Below, piece by piece: positions 34,505 through 45,877 of a stretch of DNA of 64,000 nucleotides. Position 1 is the first letter of the stretch; each line of letters opens with the position of its first letter. The translations under genes were made by a program, and so were the position numbers. Source of the stretch: Heterobilharzia americana. Its lineage: Eukaryota > Platyhelminthes > Trematoda > Strigeidida > Schistosomatidae. The notes under the pieces are model-generated. The model had not been told where the DNA came from and made no database searches. It saw only the letters and a list, made by a program, of their open reading frames with translations. The DNA lies in contig OX104127.1 of assembly GCA_944470555.2 (NCBI GenBank), positions 44,195,934 through 44,259,933 on the forward strand, read 5' to 3'.

Positions 34505-37500
34505 ACCAGGATGGATGAGATGTGAATATGGTTTATGAGCCGACAGATGGGGAAGTTATTCAAAACACTTCCGTGAGATCTGCTACACAGATCTCTCAGA
34601 TACAGCATTCAGTGATAACTAGGCTTTTTGCCCTCCTAGTTAAACTTATATGCTGTCTGTTCTCCATCAAGTTCCGAATGTTTAAGGCAGCCAGCTTAAA
34701 TGAAGAGCACGCTGTCAAAAAAGTTGTATTCGGTATCATAAGAGGGGACAACTTTGCATAGGCAACCACTTCGAGACTCAAGACGATGCAAGCAGACCAA
34801 ACTTTCAGTTACTGACGAGCAGCTAAGTATAAACGAAGATGTATGCAAAGACAAATTTTGAAACGATAACGAAGAGACAGCATAGTTCAGATATGAAAAA
34901 TAATGACGATAATAAACTGAGAAATTGAGTAAGATGTTCGTCGCAGGAAGATATGGTAAGTGACTTAAATTCTTCATTGTTATTTATGGCTGATAATTTT
35001 TATGTGGCCTGTAAGACTCCCAAAACGTCTAGACCGAAGGGGAGACCTTAAAGGCCGTCACAGCAACTGCTGAGATAACCAATTGGGAGTCTCTATCCTA
35101 TGAAAAACTACCTATCTAGCCGGAATACCGAAACCTGATTATTTTAGCAGTTGTTAGGGTGGTCTTCAAAGTCACCCGACCGAAGCAGGTCTGACCCACA
35201 GAGCAGAGTAGTGACGTAAGGTGCTGCATTTTAATGGTTGCCGCTGACCAAGGCAGGTTCAAACCCCAGCCAGCCGTTCTACAACGTGGATCCCGTATGC
35301 ACAACTGGTTTGGAACCAGGGTTTCCCAACTCCCTCAGATAAACCCCCCGTCTGCACCAATCCGTTGATAGCGCTGGACGTTCGCTTTTGCACTCTCACT
35401 TTTGTAGAAACACCTCTGGCTAAGTGAAGGCAGTAAGTAGGACTTCCCTAGAAGATGCTATGAATCCCCGGCAGCATGACAGCACTTCGAGAGGGTGACT
35501 GAAATCTTCATCTCCTTACGCATACCATGACATTCTAGAAGCCACATAATATTGAATGAGTTAGGAAGCTCCATCAGTCAATACGATTCACGATAATTTT
35601 GAAGCGAATCTAAACTGCACGTAGTAACGAATAAACTGGCAGTTCATTATTTCTTACCCTACAAAATAATAAGCTCATAATAACACTTCGCTAACATCAG
35701 CATTCCATAAATTAAGCACTACTAAGATTCGATTCATGACTTCAAATGACTCAGTGGGAATTTGAAAGCTGTCCATAGAAGCAACATTGTATTCATCCAA
35801 ACATAACTATGAAAAACAACTACGTCATATCGATATACAACTAGATGTTAAGTAAACCGAATATTAGAACTAAGATGGGGATTAATGTACATGTGAGCAG
35901 TATAAAGTAATTATTTCGAAAACTTCCCAATAGCTCTTTTGTGGTAAATTTTACTTGCACTTAAGAAATCACTCTAGACTGCTTACCAACAGAATAAAGA
36001 CTGATTGGACGAAGAAATATATTCCTTTTCAATTAGGTCTTCGTCATGGGCTCTACAATAATACATTGGCTTCCAACTCAATCAAAGTACCAACAAGTGG
36101 TGGTGGATGTGGGTGTTGGTGAACAATAGTCATAGATTTTATGTAAGTCATGAAGATGATAAGTTTTAGAAATTAAGATGCCAATAATCAATAAAGTAAT
36201 TAAAATTGGTAATATGAAGCAAGCTATTAATATGTAAGTGACTTAGTAACTGGTAGAGTAAATGGAGTGATTTTTGACGAGTGTTCAGTCATAAATAATA
36301 AACAACTGCGTAATAATCAGAAAATAAATGAATATTGATAGAGACAAGTGGATGAGGAGGCGTACAAAGCAATACTGGAAGTGACATCATGTTGACGAGT
36401 GAAGTCGTCATGAAAGATGTGACGTAACATTGCAGTCGATGTCGTCTTTATAATGCTGGAGTTGAGGTTGTATATTTCCGCATGGTCAAAGGGTTGGTCT
36501 GTGTATTTGGACAACTTCAAAAGCTTGTACGTGAATCTTCTTCCAAACCTAGATGTAGGTAAAGGTAGAAACCAATGCGCTTTCTCAGGCAGTTTTTAGG
36601 TGCTCAGTAAAAGTTCTCCGAGGATCTGTTAGCATTTCTGGCACCAGTCGGTGTACAATTCGTAAAATTCTTTACCGATTGTCAAATGATGTCTTCTGTT
36701 AGACATCTTTCAGTAGCTGTACGAAAAACGTCGTCGCTCTTCAAGCGTTTCATTGGGTGCACCTGCTAAAGTTTGCTTAGGTTACACAACTACAATGCAC
36801 GTTCGCGGTTGTCCTCGATTTGCACCTGCACTCCATCAACTATAATGTTATCAAGCGTGCACTCAGCTATGTTCTCTTCCGGAACAGCTTAAATGGAAGT
36901 TATCAAAGGCTATGTGAAAGCATACTGCGATCGGTATTCATTTCTGACTGCAGTTTTCAAATCTAATTAGACATGCTTGTATTGTGTTCTCTGAGCTGCG
37001 TTGTTTAATCGTGTTGTTAATCACTGATTGGTATTTCCGAATCCGATGATGTCTATCTGTGATCATCAATTGTACCATCTATTTAGAAAGCCTGTGAAGC
37101 TCACCTCCAGTTAAGGCTCTCAGGACCTCTTTCAAAATTAGGAACTGCGTAGAACGTAAGTACTCCTTAACAATGTCATCCTCCACATTCCTACGTTGAC
37201 GGAAAAGCGTACTTCGAAGACGAACACTCCTTCTTCCATCTAGGAGTACATTTAGATAATAATTATCACACCGAGTTACAGACCTTCATATGCCACGCCA
37301 ATCGAAGTTAGTGCATTGGAATCCATTCATAATCTCACCTGAGTTATAAAGTTAAGAGATGCATGTCACTGGAACAAAGAGAGTAGTTTGAAAGCAATTA
37401 CGCGCCAATGACTACTACTTAGTTAAACAACAGTGCATACACTTCACTTGAACTATCACGCTTGCAGCCTGCCTACCTGTGACTCACGCTTACATTAGGA

Positions 37501-38390
37501 GGATAATCTGGCGGAACTGTAATATGGAATTTAGTTTTCTTAAAGAGGTCATAAAATATAGGCTTATTTAAGTCGGACACGAATACTGTGGTCTGCAGCT
37601 GCAAAGTATTCATAACATGAAGTCAAGACTCTATCCACTACTGATAAATAGTAAGTGGTGTAACTCTAAAGACAAAATATGTCATTGCGGAGTCTCGCAT
37701 GATTAACCCCCTATCTTTCCTCACCGCAATTTACTCCACCTTTCCCGGCGGAATGTTGACTGGGTCTGGCAGTCAACACTCAACGATATCGCCTGAGTGT
37801 CACGTTTTTCACATGTTGACTTGCCTATCTGACGATCTAAGATATATGTGAATGTGACAAGTAACTCGCAGTCCACGGTTAAAACTGAAAAGACTGAGTA
37901 GATTGGTTCGACTGTCAGTCAGAATTGAGAAAACTTCAATAGTCTGACGTGAACAATGTTGTAGATCACGTGAAAGTGCTATGTGCACGTAAACCTGGTT
38001 TTCTACAAACCTACATTCGTTGTTATTTACTGTGTATAGAGTGTCAGTTATTTATGTCTTGTGTTGAGTAGCTGAATCAATAGGCGAAACTCTCAGATAA
38101 CGCCGAACACAGCTTTGAACTAAACACCCTTACAAGGAAACTGCAGTCAGACAGTTGCCCAATTCTAGTAGAATCAAATACATGCAAATCTATGTTATTA
38201 TCGCTCTTTTCGAAACGACCGCATTAATGAACGCAGATGTTTCTCCACCAATAACCTACAAAACAAATGACCTACAAGTGTGCCAGTACCTTATCCACGT
38301 TGTATGGTCTCTGTCTAATGCCACCGTTTTTCAGGTTAACAAGACAATTAAGAAAATTAGTCACAGGTAAATGTCAGCCGACTACTTAAC
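34505..38390. repeat. left part of a broken histone repeat unit
   Basis: These 3,886 bases match 57658-61543 with constant offset 23153 and essentially no differences in the parts compared, without indels. In the intact array this segment is followed by 0.88 kb and then the H4 gene; here the match stops at 38390 (…CTACTTAAC). The segment holds no recognised gene. Short frames at 34522-34761, 36317-36520 and 38155-38370 recur identically in the array but show no family resemblance. Confidence 0.9.
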
Positions 38391-38922
38391 TCAAAAACAC
38401 ATCATATAACTATTGCTTTAATAGTTAGATAGAACTGCAGATTTCAACACCGGACTCACACACACAATTTCTACTTATTCCCTCCCTCACATCAGACTAT
38501 AACCTAACAACAGCTAGTTGTTTCACATTGTTACTTGTATTACTGTTATCATTTATATTACTAAGATGCTATAATTATTTCATTGGACATTCCTGCACAG
38601 GGAGTAAGTTCGTTGATATGTCACACACCCAGAATCACACATTGTCAGGAATAAAGTGAACATTATTATTATTATTATTAACTTTGTTATCAGCAACATT
38701 CCTTGTATCTCACCGTTCGCGTGAATCAGAAAATCATAACGTCGAACCTCACAACACACAATTCACCTAAGAGACGTAAAAAGACATGAAAATACTCTCT
38801 AAACTGACTTTTAAGGTAAAACCACAATGTTAGTCAAAATCACAATAACTAACTTCCTACTCCACTCAAAATAATTTCAATGAAATTCCTCCTCTTAAAA
38901 CACCAATGCAAATGAAGCCTCC
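38391..38922. other. unique sequence between the broken unit and the retrotransposon
   Basis: About 530 nt without match elsewhere in the window. It has an (ATT)n run at about 38662-38680. Its origin is unclear; it may be a remnant of another element or of the original flank. Confidence 0.4.
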
Positions 38923-39475
38923 TGTAACCTCTTGAGACTGCATAAAATTGTGTGTAAACTACTTCATCTGTAAGCATTATTTCCTGATCATCGTTTCTTG
39001 TACACATTCTGTACATTCTTCCTTATACTTGTGAAAACGAATGTTTTTTATATATACACTTTTTCAGTTGTAGCGGTAATTGCATCTTTTGCTGCTGCTA
39101 ATCGTGGAAGTATAATGTGCTTCTAACCATTCCGACTTCTGCCTCCGTGACTATTGCCTGTCGTGCATAATAACTGATTGTCTTGGGAATTTACAGGACT
39201 TCTCATCCTACTTCCAAATATTACGACAATCAAGCCGACCGACGACCACAGCGGAGAGACAACAAATATCGCCTTCTGATCTGTGGAGTATCCCGAAATT
39301 GTGGTGGACAATACCGAAGAGATAACCTCCAAGTAACCAGTGATTATCTATGACATTGACAATACTATTTGTGCTATAACGTATAACTTTTCATACATGT
39401 GTATCATAAAATCCATTTTTCTTGTAAATTGTACGTAGTTTGTCATTTTGGTTTACTTGACATTCTTTGGGTCCA
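38923..39475 (+). repeat. 5' LTR
   Basis: It matches 43975-44522 at offset 5047 with one difference noticed over about 500 nt. The first 50 nt are clearly diverged (shared landmarks GAGACTGCATA and TGTGTAAAC). The start is inferred from a TG and the end from a CA 12 nt before the primer site, so ends are provisional. The minus-strand frame at 39123-39332 is a shadow. Confidence 0.8.
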
Positions 39476-39487
39476 CTATATTATTAT

Positions 39488-39505
39488 TGGTGAGCCCGAT
39501 TTAGC
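39488..39505 (+). promoter_or_regulatory. primer-binding site, Trp-tRNA-like
   Basis: TGGTGAGCCCGATTTAGC follows the 5' LTR. Its first 12 bases match the complement of a metazoan tRNA-Trp 3' end except for one base (G for C at position 7). The rest matches poorly. Confidence 0.6.
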
Positions 39506-39583
39506 GAACTTCCTTTGCTTCATAGCTATATTTAGAGTTTTATTTGTATATTTTTGGTAATTTTGTTTACTCTTCGGCCACTA

Positions 39584-40486
39584 ATGAGCTCCCCACGAGT
39601 TACCTCCCCAAGCTTGACAAATGGGCAGACTAGTGGTGATGTGCAGACAAGCTCATTACACGCCATGTCGGACATACGACTACCCCCGTATGGTTTTAAC
39701 AACCCCCGTATATGGTTCGCTCAAATTGAGGCTCTTTTCATGGCACGTAACATACGCTCCCAAGCATCTAAATATGCTTATGTGGTAGGAGCCTTACCCA
39801 TTGAGGTCGCCACCAAAGTCGGAGACTTGGTCGATAATGTTCCTGAAGAGGCACCTTATGACAAACTGAAGTCAGCAGTTATCCGGCGGATATCTATGTC
39901 CGACGAGAAACGGCTGCAGCACTTACTTACCTCTTGTGAACTGGGGGATAGAAAGCCTTCACAACTGCTCCGGTACATGAAACAGCTTGCCGGCTCATAT
40001 CAATTCGATGAGGCTGTTCTTAAGCAGCTATGGCTTCAGCGGCTTCCATTCAATGTGCGGCAGATACTCAGTATCTGGGCAACAAATACCGTGCTAGATA
40101 GCTTAGCTAACATGGCTGACAAAATAGTGGAAGTCTACCCAGATAACCCTTCTAATAGCCATTTGATGACAACCACAACCAATAGCCTCCAGTTTAACCT
40201 GCCATCAACCCTTACCCACTCCTCTAGTATTCAGTCACAGTTAGCTGACTTAACGTCCAAGTTTGAAGCGTTGGCAGCAAAGGTGTCGAATATTGAAGAT
40301 CGTCGCCAACGGTCCATACCTCGTAAACGATCAACCGACCGGTATCGATCTCGCTCACCTAAAGCCGCACAAGAGATCTGCTGGTACCACAGAAAGTTTG
40401 GCCACAAAGCCAACCGGTGTACTAGACCCTGCAATCTTGATAAAAGATCATCGTCAGACCAGGGAAACTGGTCAGCCAGACAGTGA
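39584..40486 (+). CDS. Gag polyprotein of the LTR retrotransposon
   Basis: An open frame of 300 codons from the first ATG (39584); the frame is also open upstream, but without another ATG. The N-terminal half has the retrotransposon Gag capsid pattern ([52 protein letters not shown]). The C-terminal part is basic, with an RS-rich stretch before the zinc knuckle [18 protein letters not shown] (C-X2-H-X9-C-X3-C, i.e. CHCC rather than CCHC). Gag forms particles and packages element RNA in the cytoplasm. It is intact. It overlaps pol, which lies in the -1 frame around its stop. The first 270 bases also recur at 44631-44853. Confidence 0.9.
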   Translation: MSSPRVTSPSLTNGQTSGDVQTSSLHAMSDIRLPPYGFNNPRIWFAQIEALFMARNIRSQASKYAYVVGALPIEVATKVGDLVDNVPEEAPYDKLKSAVIRRISMSDEKRLQHLLTSCELGDRKPSQLLRYMKQLAGSYQFDEAVLKQLWLQRLPFNVRQILSIWATNTVLDSLANMADKIVEVYPDNPSNSHLMTTTTNSLQFNLPSTLTHSSSIQSQLADLTSKFEALAAKVSNIEDRRQRSIPRKRSTDRYRSRSPKAAQEICWYHRKFGHKANRCTRPCNLDKRSSSDQGNWSARQ

Positions 40487-41868
40487 GGGCGACAGCTGTT
40501 ACTGGCAACCATTCCAGTCGCCTCTTCTACGTGACGGATAAAACTTCAGGCTCCCGGTTTTTAGTTGACGCAGGTGCCGAAGTTAGTGTTATTCCGCTCT
40601 CGCTTTCACGGCGACCATCAACAACCCCTAGCAAGTTGTCTCTTCAAGCTGCGAACAAAACTTGCATATCAACGTTCGGTGAGCAGTCACTGATATTAGA
40701 TCTTGGTCTACGTCGCCGATTCACCTGGATTCTCATCGTCGCCGATGTACTTCATCCTATATTAGGGGCCGACTTCTTGAGTGCTTTCAATCTGCTAGTT
40801 GATGTCAACAAGAAGAAGCTGATTGATGCATGCACAAAGCTAAACGTCCAAGGCATCGTGTCAGATTATTCTATCCATAGCGTCTGCATTGCAAAACCTG
40901 AGGATGACAGATATGCACATCTGCTCCAGAACTTCCTCAGCATAGTAAAACCCAACTATCACATCGAGGAAGTACGCCACACAACAGTGCATAAGATTGT
41001 CACCAAAGGCCAACCCGTCCGTGCACGACCTCGACGCCTACCGCCTGACAAGTTAGCCGCCGCCAAAGCTGAGTTCGAACATATGATGCAGCTGGGCATA
41101 ATACGGCCATCCAACAGCGCTTGGGCTTCGCCACTGCACATGGTGGCAAAGAAGGATCATAACTGGCGTCCGTGTGGTGACTATCGTGCCTTGAACAACG
41201 CGACCGTTCCTGATCGCTACCCCATCCCCCACCTACACGATTTCTCCCTTACCTTGCATGGGAAGACCATATTCTCAAAAGTGGACTTAGTTCGCACATA
41301 CCATCAAATACCTGTCCCACCGGAAGACATCGCAAAAACGGCGATAATAACTCCTTTCGGACTGTTTGAGTTTCTCCGAATGCCATTTGGACTCAAAAAC
41401 GCAGCGCAATCGTTCCAACGATTCATGGATCAGGTTACGCAAGGTCTCGATTTCGTTTTCGTCTATATCAATGACATCCTGATAGCAAGTGCTTCCCAGG
41501 AAGAATACTTCCAACACCTTGCCACTTTGTTCGAACGTTTTCAGCAATACGGGGTAGTTATCATTTCAAACAAGTGCCTCTTTGGGGTACTTTCGTTAGA
41601 GTTTTTGGGACATTACATAGACGCCCGAGGTATAAAACCTCTTAGCGATAAAACTGATGCACTCTTGCGGTACACCGAATCCGATTCGACAAAGAAACTA
41701 CGACGTTTCCTTGGCATGCTCAGCTTCTACCGACGTTTCATCCCACACTGTGCCTCAATTCTCCAGCCCTTGACGGATTTGCTTAAGGGCAGCCAAAAGA
41801 ATTTCCATTTCACCGACGAGGCACGCCAAGCTTTCCATAACGCCAAAAAAGCATGCTTTCGCATTTGA
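40483..41868 (+). pseudogene. Pol, part 1: protease and reverse transcriptase
   Basis: About 460 codons open in the -1 frame relative to Gag, so expression would need frameshifting. The aspartic protease region has [15 protein letters not shown]; the catalytic triplet is DAG instead of D-T/S-G. The reverse transcriptase has its motifs in order: [67 protein letters not shown]. The catalytic box is [11 protein letters not shown] (41464-41475), where the first catalytic Asp of YxDD is Asn. The frame ends in a stop at 41866-41868, just after a frameshift near 41850 relative to RNase H. Polymerase activity is not expected. Confidence 0.88.
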
Positions 41869-42407
41869 ATCCTAACCCAGGAGCACGCTTCATCCTCTGC
41901 ACAGATGCTTCCCAATCTGCAGTTGGAGCCGACCTACAACAAAAGCTTGACGATAAGATACTTCCACTTGCTTTCTTTTCCAAGAAGCTGGAGCCACCCC
42001 AAACAAGATACAGTACCTTCGGAAGGGAACTCCTATCCGTCTACCTCGCGGTCAAACACTTTAATCATCTGCTACAAGGGCATGATTTCATCATCCTCAC
42101 CGACCACAAACCATTATGCTATGCGTTTCGAACAGCACTGGATAGGCATTCGCCAAGAGAAGCAAGACAACTGGATTACATCTCGCAGTTTTCTACGGAT
42201 ATCCAGTTCGTCAAGAGTAATGCTAACGTTGTCGCCGATTCCTTGTCTCGCATTGATGTGAACCTTCTAACACGACAACCAGACATCGAGTTCGAAAATA
42301 CGGCAACATTACAGAAAACCGACCCTGATCTCCTGGCTAACCAAACGAATTCAACTCTTATTCTCAAAGACGTTCCAATACCCCTATCCGACGCTACCAC
42401 TGTGTGA
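41853..42407 (+). pseudogene. Pol, part 2: RNase H
   Basis: It continues pol in another frame after the shift near 41850. The Ty3/gypsy RNase H pattern is clear: FILCTDASQSAVGADLQQK, PLAFFSKKLEPPQTRYSTFG, REL near 42025, FIILTDHKPLCYAF and NVVADSLSRID. Catalytic Asp and Glu positions (TDAS, REL, TDH, VADSLSR) look present. A second shift near 42400 leads back to the first frame for integrase, so the stop at 42405-42407 is not the natural end. Confidence 0.85.
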
Positions 42408-43257
42408 TACATCTACCGGTGTGCATCGTCCTTTTGTTCCACTAGCTTATCGAAAAGCTGTGTTTCAGCACTTACACTCTCTATCGCATCCAGGTGTGCG
42501 CGCCACGGTCCGACTGACTAGTCAGCGTTTCGTGTGGCCTAACATGAATGTGGATATCAGAAGATGGGCATGGGAATGCTTGCATTGTCAGCGTTCAAAA
42601 GTCCACCGACATACGATTACTACACCTCAACAATTCCAACTTCCTGACCGACGTTTCCAGCATGTTCATATACATCTTGTGGGACCTCTTCCAGCATCCA
42701 GAGGATTCACCCACATACTAACAGCTGTTTACCGTTTTACCAGATGGACTATCGCTTGTCCTATAAGTGATACTTCAGCTGAGAACATCGCCTCTGTTTT
42801 CCTTGACCGCTGGGTTTCAAACTTTGGTGTACCTTCTACACTCACTTCTGACAGAGGTTCACAATTCCAGTAGACCTTATTCCAAGAGTTCACTCGACTC
42901 CTCGGAGTACATCACATACGAACCACAGCTTATCATCCAGCAGCGAACGGCCTGGTGGAGAGATTTCACCGTCAACTAAAAAGCTAGCTGATGGCACTGC
43001 ATGACAGTACTAAATGGAGTGAATCCCTTCCAATCATCCTACTTGGAATCCGATCCACTGTGAAAGAAGACTTAGGATGTACCCCAGCTCAGCTAGTATA
43101 CGGAACGAACTTGGTCTTGCCAGGACAGCTGGTAAACCCGCGGAATTTATCGGAAACCAACATCTCTACGTTTGCTGAAAACCTCGCTCAACGTATGTCA
43201 CTTATACAGCCCACACCACCTCACACTAGCGATCGTCGTGAACAACTGGATAAGTAG
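42408..43257 (+). pseudogene. Pol, part 3: integrase, with stops
   Basis: The HHCC zinc-binding region is visible (HLHSLSHPG … CLHCQRS). The catalytic core follows. The first Asp of the D-D-E triad is replaced by His (HVHIHLVGPLP, codon 42673-42675). The second (TSDRGSQF) and the Glu (NGLVERFHRQL) are kept. In-frame TAG stops lie at 42871-42873, 42985-42987 and 43255-43257. The enzyme cannot be made full length and lacks a catalytic residue. Confidence 0.87.
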
Positions 43258-43620
43258 CTGATATCCTGCAAGTTTGTTTTCGTCCGGATCGATGGGATTA
43301 GAAAAGGTTTGCGACCTCCATATGAAGGACCCTTTCCAGTGATTAATTGAGCTGAAAAATACTTTACCGTAAACAAACATGGTAAGCAAGAGACTGTGGC
43401 CCTCGGTCGACTCTAGCCAGCTTTCGTAGCTGATGAAGCCGAAGTGAAACAACCACCACTTCAGAGTAAAACTTCATCTGCCATCACGCCACCACCGATC
43501 CCGTCCCGAGAGCAGACTTCTCTCATTCCTCCGTGCAGCACACGCAGCGGCCGGCAAGTAATCAAACCCAAACGTTATGTACATTTCATTGACCGATATG
43601 TCCCCCATTTCCAATTCGAA
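43258..43620 (+). pseudogene. integrase C-terminal GPY/F-like region
   Basis: In the same frame after the stop, FVFVRIDGIRKGLRPPYEGP resembles the GPY/F domain of Ty3/gypsy integrases. Further stops at about 43348 and 43416 interrupt it. A Pro/Ser-rich tail (43444-43620) ends the coding region. Non-coding AT-rich sequence follows to the 3' LTR. Confidence 0.7.
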
Positions 43621-43962
43621 ATATTTTATTATCTTACGTCAAATTTATTCATAAATACACATGCCGATCATTACTTTTTCTTATACATACACAGCATATT
43701 TCTCGCATTTCTCACCTCTCTTATGATATATATATATATACTGTTGTTCATAAGTCACTCAGGAAATACGTATATCTTCGAATAATTATGAGCATTACTA
43801 ATAAATATTCGTATTAATTTTGATTCTTCACCAATAGACTTCTGAACAACAGCCTCAGGTACATATCATTTTTATCTACCTGTGTATGTATATTTCTTTT
43901 TGGTTTACCCCTGCGTGCATATTACTTTATTCTCTTTCTACCAGACAGTTCCTCCGGATTTT

Positions 43963-43974
43963 TAAGGGAGCAGC
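43963..43974 (+). promoter_or_regulatory. polypurine tract
   Basis: TAAGGGAGCAGC directly precedes the TG that starts the 3' LTR, the usual place of the plus-strand primer. Confidence 0.6.
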
Positions 43975-44522
43975 TGTATGGAGACTGCATACATCCCTGT
44001 GTAAACCACTTAATCTGAAAGCATTATTTCCTGATCATCGTTTCTTGTACACATTCTGTACATTCTTCCTTATACTTGTGAAAACGAATGTTTTTTATAT
44101 ATACACTTTTTCAGTTGTAGCGGTAATTGCATCTTTTGCTGCTGCTAATCGTGGAAGTATAATGTGCTTCTAACCATTCCGACTTCTGCCTCCGTGACTA
44201 TTGCCTGTCGTGCATAATAACTGATTGTCTTGGGAATTTACAGGACTTCTCATCCTACTTCCAAATATTACGACAATCAAGCCGACCGACGACCACAGCG
44301 GAGAGACAACAAATATCGCCTTCTGATCTGTGGAGTATCCCGAAATTGTGGTGGACAATACCGAAGAGATAACCTCCAAGTAACCAGTGATTATCTATGA
44401 CATTGACAATACTATTTGTGCTATAACGTATAACTTTTCATATATGTGTATCATAAAATCCATTTTTCTTGTAAATTGTACGTAGTTTGTCATTTTGGTT
44501 TACTTGACATTCTTTGGGTCCA
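43975..44522 (+). repeat. 3' LTR
   Basis: Nearly identical to the 5' LTR over most of its length. It is followed by a second primer site (44535) and the start of a second gag, so it doubles as the 5' LTR of a truncated second element. Confidence 0.85.
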
Positions 44523-44853
44523 CTATATTATTATTGGTGAGCCCGATTTAGCGAACTTCCTTTGCTTCATAGCTATATTTAGAGTTTTATTTGTATATTT
44601 TTGGTAATTTTGTTTACTCTTCGGCCACTAATGAGCTCCCCACGAGTTACCTCCCCAAGCTTGACAAATGGGCAGACTAGTGGTGATGTGCAGACAAGCT
44701 CATTACACGCCATGTCGGACATACGACTACCCCCGTATGGTTTTAACAACCCCCGTATATGGTTCGCTCAAATTGAGGCTCTTTTCATGGCACGTAACAT
44801 ACGCTCCCAAGCATCTAAATATGCTTATGTGGTAGGAGCCTTACCCATTGAGG
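44523..44853 (+). mobile_element. truncated second copy of leader and gag 5' end
   Basis: A copy of 39476-39806 containing the primer site and the first 74 codons of Gag. It breaks off abruptly after the codons for ALPIE and joins an inverted LTR fragment. Confidence 0.9.
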
Positions 44854-44854
44854 A

Positions 44855-45134
44855 ATTAGGATGAAAAGTCCTGTAAATTCCCAAGACAATCAGTTATTAT
44901 GCACGACAGGCAATAGTCACGGAGGCAGAAGTCGGAATGGTTAGAAGCACATTATACTTCCACGATTAGCAGCAGCAAAAGATGCAATTACCGCTACAAC
45001 CGAAAAAGTGTATATATAAAAAACATTCGTTTTCACAAGTATAAGGAAGAATGTACAGAATGTGTACAAGAAACGATGATCAGGAAATAATGCTTTCAGA
45101 TTAAGTGGTTTACACAGGGATGTATGCAGTCTCC
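44855..45134 (-). repeat. inverted partial LTR
   Basis: About 280 nt, the reverse complement of about 43976-44255. Its outer end (…GCAGTCTCCACA at 45134) is the natural LTR start. It therefore closes the element cluster with an LTR terminus on the right, directly against the H4 unit sequence at 45138. Confidence 0.88.
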
Positions 45135-45229
45135 ACATGGCAAATCACAGACACACCGAAACCCAGCATTTCAATAAAGCTTCCGCAGAGGAAAACAGAA
45201 AATTTTGCATGAAACGAAATATCCCTTGT

Positions 45230-45379
45230 CCAATGACTCATCATTCAATTGACAGTTGGTGGATTTTGACCCGAATGTTGTGTGTGAAAAATTCACTCAG
45301 TGAGATGAATGTGATTGGTCGAAAAATGGCTTCACTTTCTGAGTGACCGAGAAGACTAGGGAGAGAGGTGTTGTATAGA
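45230..45379 (+). promoter_or_regulatory. H4 promoter elements, copy 1
   Basis: A CCAAT box at 45230-45234, an inverted CCAAT (ATTGG) at 45314-45318 and a TATA-like TATAGA at 45374-45379 lie 203, 119 and 59 nt before the ATG. All three are kept in the copies at 54840-54989 and 62508-62657. Assignments are by motif only. Confidence 0.5.
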
Positions 45380-45429
45380 GTGGTTGTCTCGTGTTGGTTC
45401 ACGACAAGTTTTGCTGACTTTCATACTGA

Positions 45430-45744
<315 letters not shown>

Positions 45745-45812
45745 GTTGTTGTTGTAGAGTGAAGTATGTGAGGAGTTGTGACCTGTATGTGGTGTGCACG
45801 AGAACGCGACAC

Positions 45813-45828
45813 GGTCCTATTTAGGACC
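45813..45828 (+). terminator. histone mRNA 3' stem-loop, H4 copy 1
   Basis: GGTCCT-ATTT-AGGACC: six base pairs and a four-base loop, followed by ACCACCACA, 69 nt after the stop codon. This is the histone 3' processing signal position and shape. The loop AUUU departs from the usual UUUC-type loop. Confidence 0.92.
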
Positions 45829-45877
45829 ACCACAATGTGATTTTGTTTTTGACTTTGTTGTGTATGTATGCTGTTGA

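Larger units (their letters stand above)
38923..44522 (+). mobile_element. Ty3/gypsy LTR retrotransposon (CsRn1/Boudicca-like), defective
   Basis: This is a complete two-LTR element of about 5.6 kb with gag, protease, reverse transcriptase, RNase H, integrase and a GPY/F-like C-terminus in the usual Ty3/gypsy order. The Gag knuckle is of CHCC form and the primer site resembles a Trp-tRNA 3' end, both recalled as hallmarks of the trematode CsRn1/Boudicca clade. The LTRs are almost identical except at the outer end of the left one. Pol is broken by two frameshifts and at least three stops and lacks catalytic residues, so it cannot act autonomously. It sits where part of a histone unit is missing. 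Confidence 0.9.

Noticed and set aside
39123..39332. 69-codon minus-strand frame, repeated at 44170-44379
   Set aside because: It lies within the LTRs and repeats only because the LTRs do; no family resemblance.
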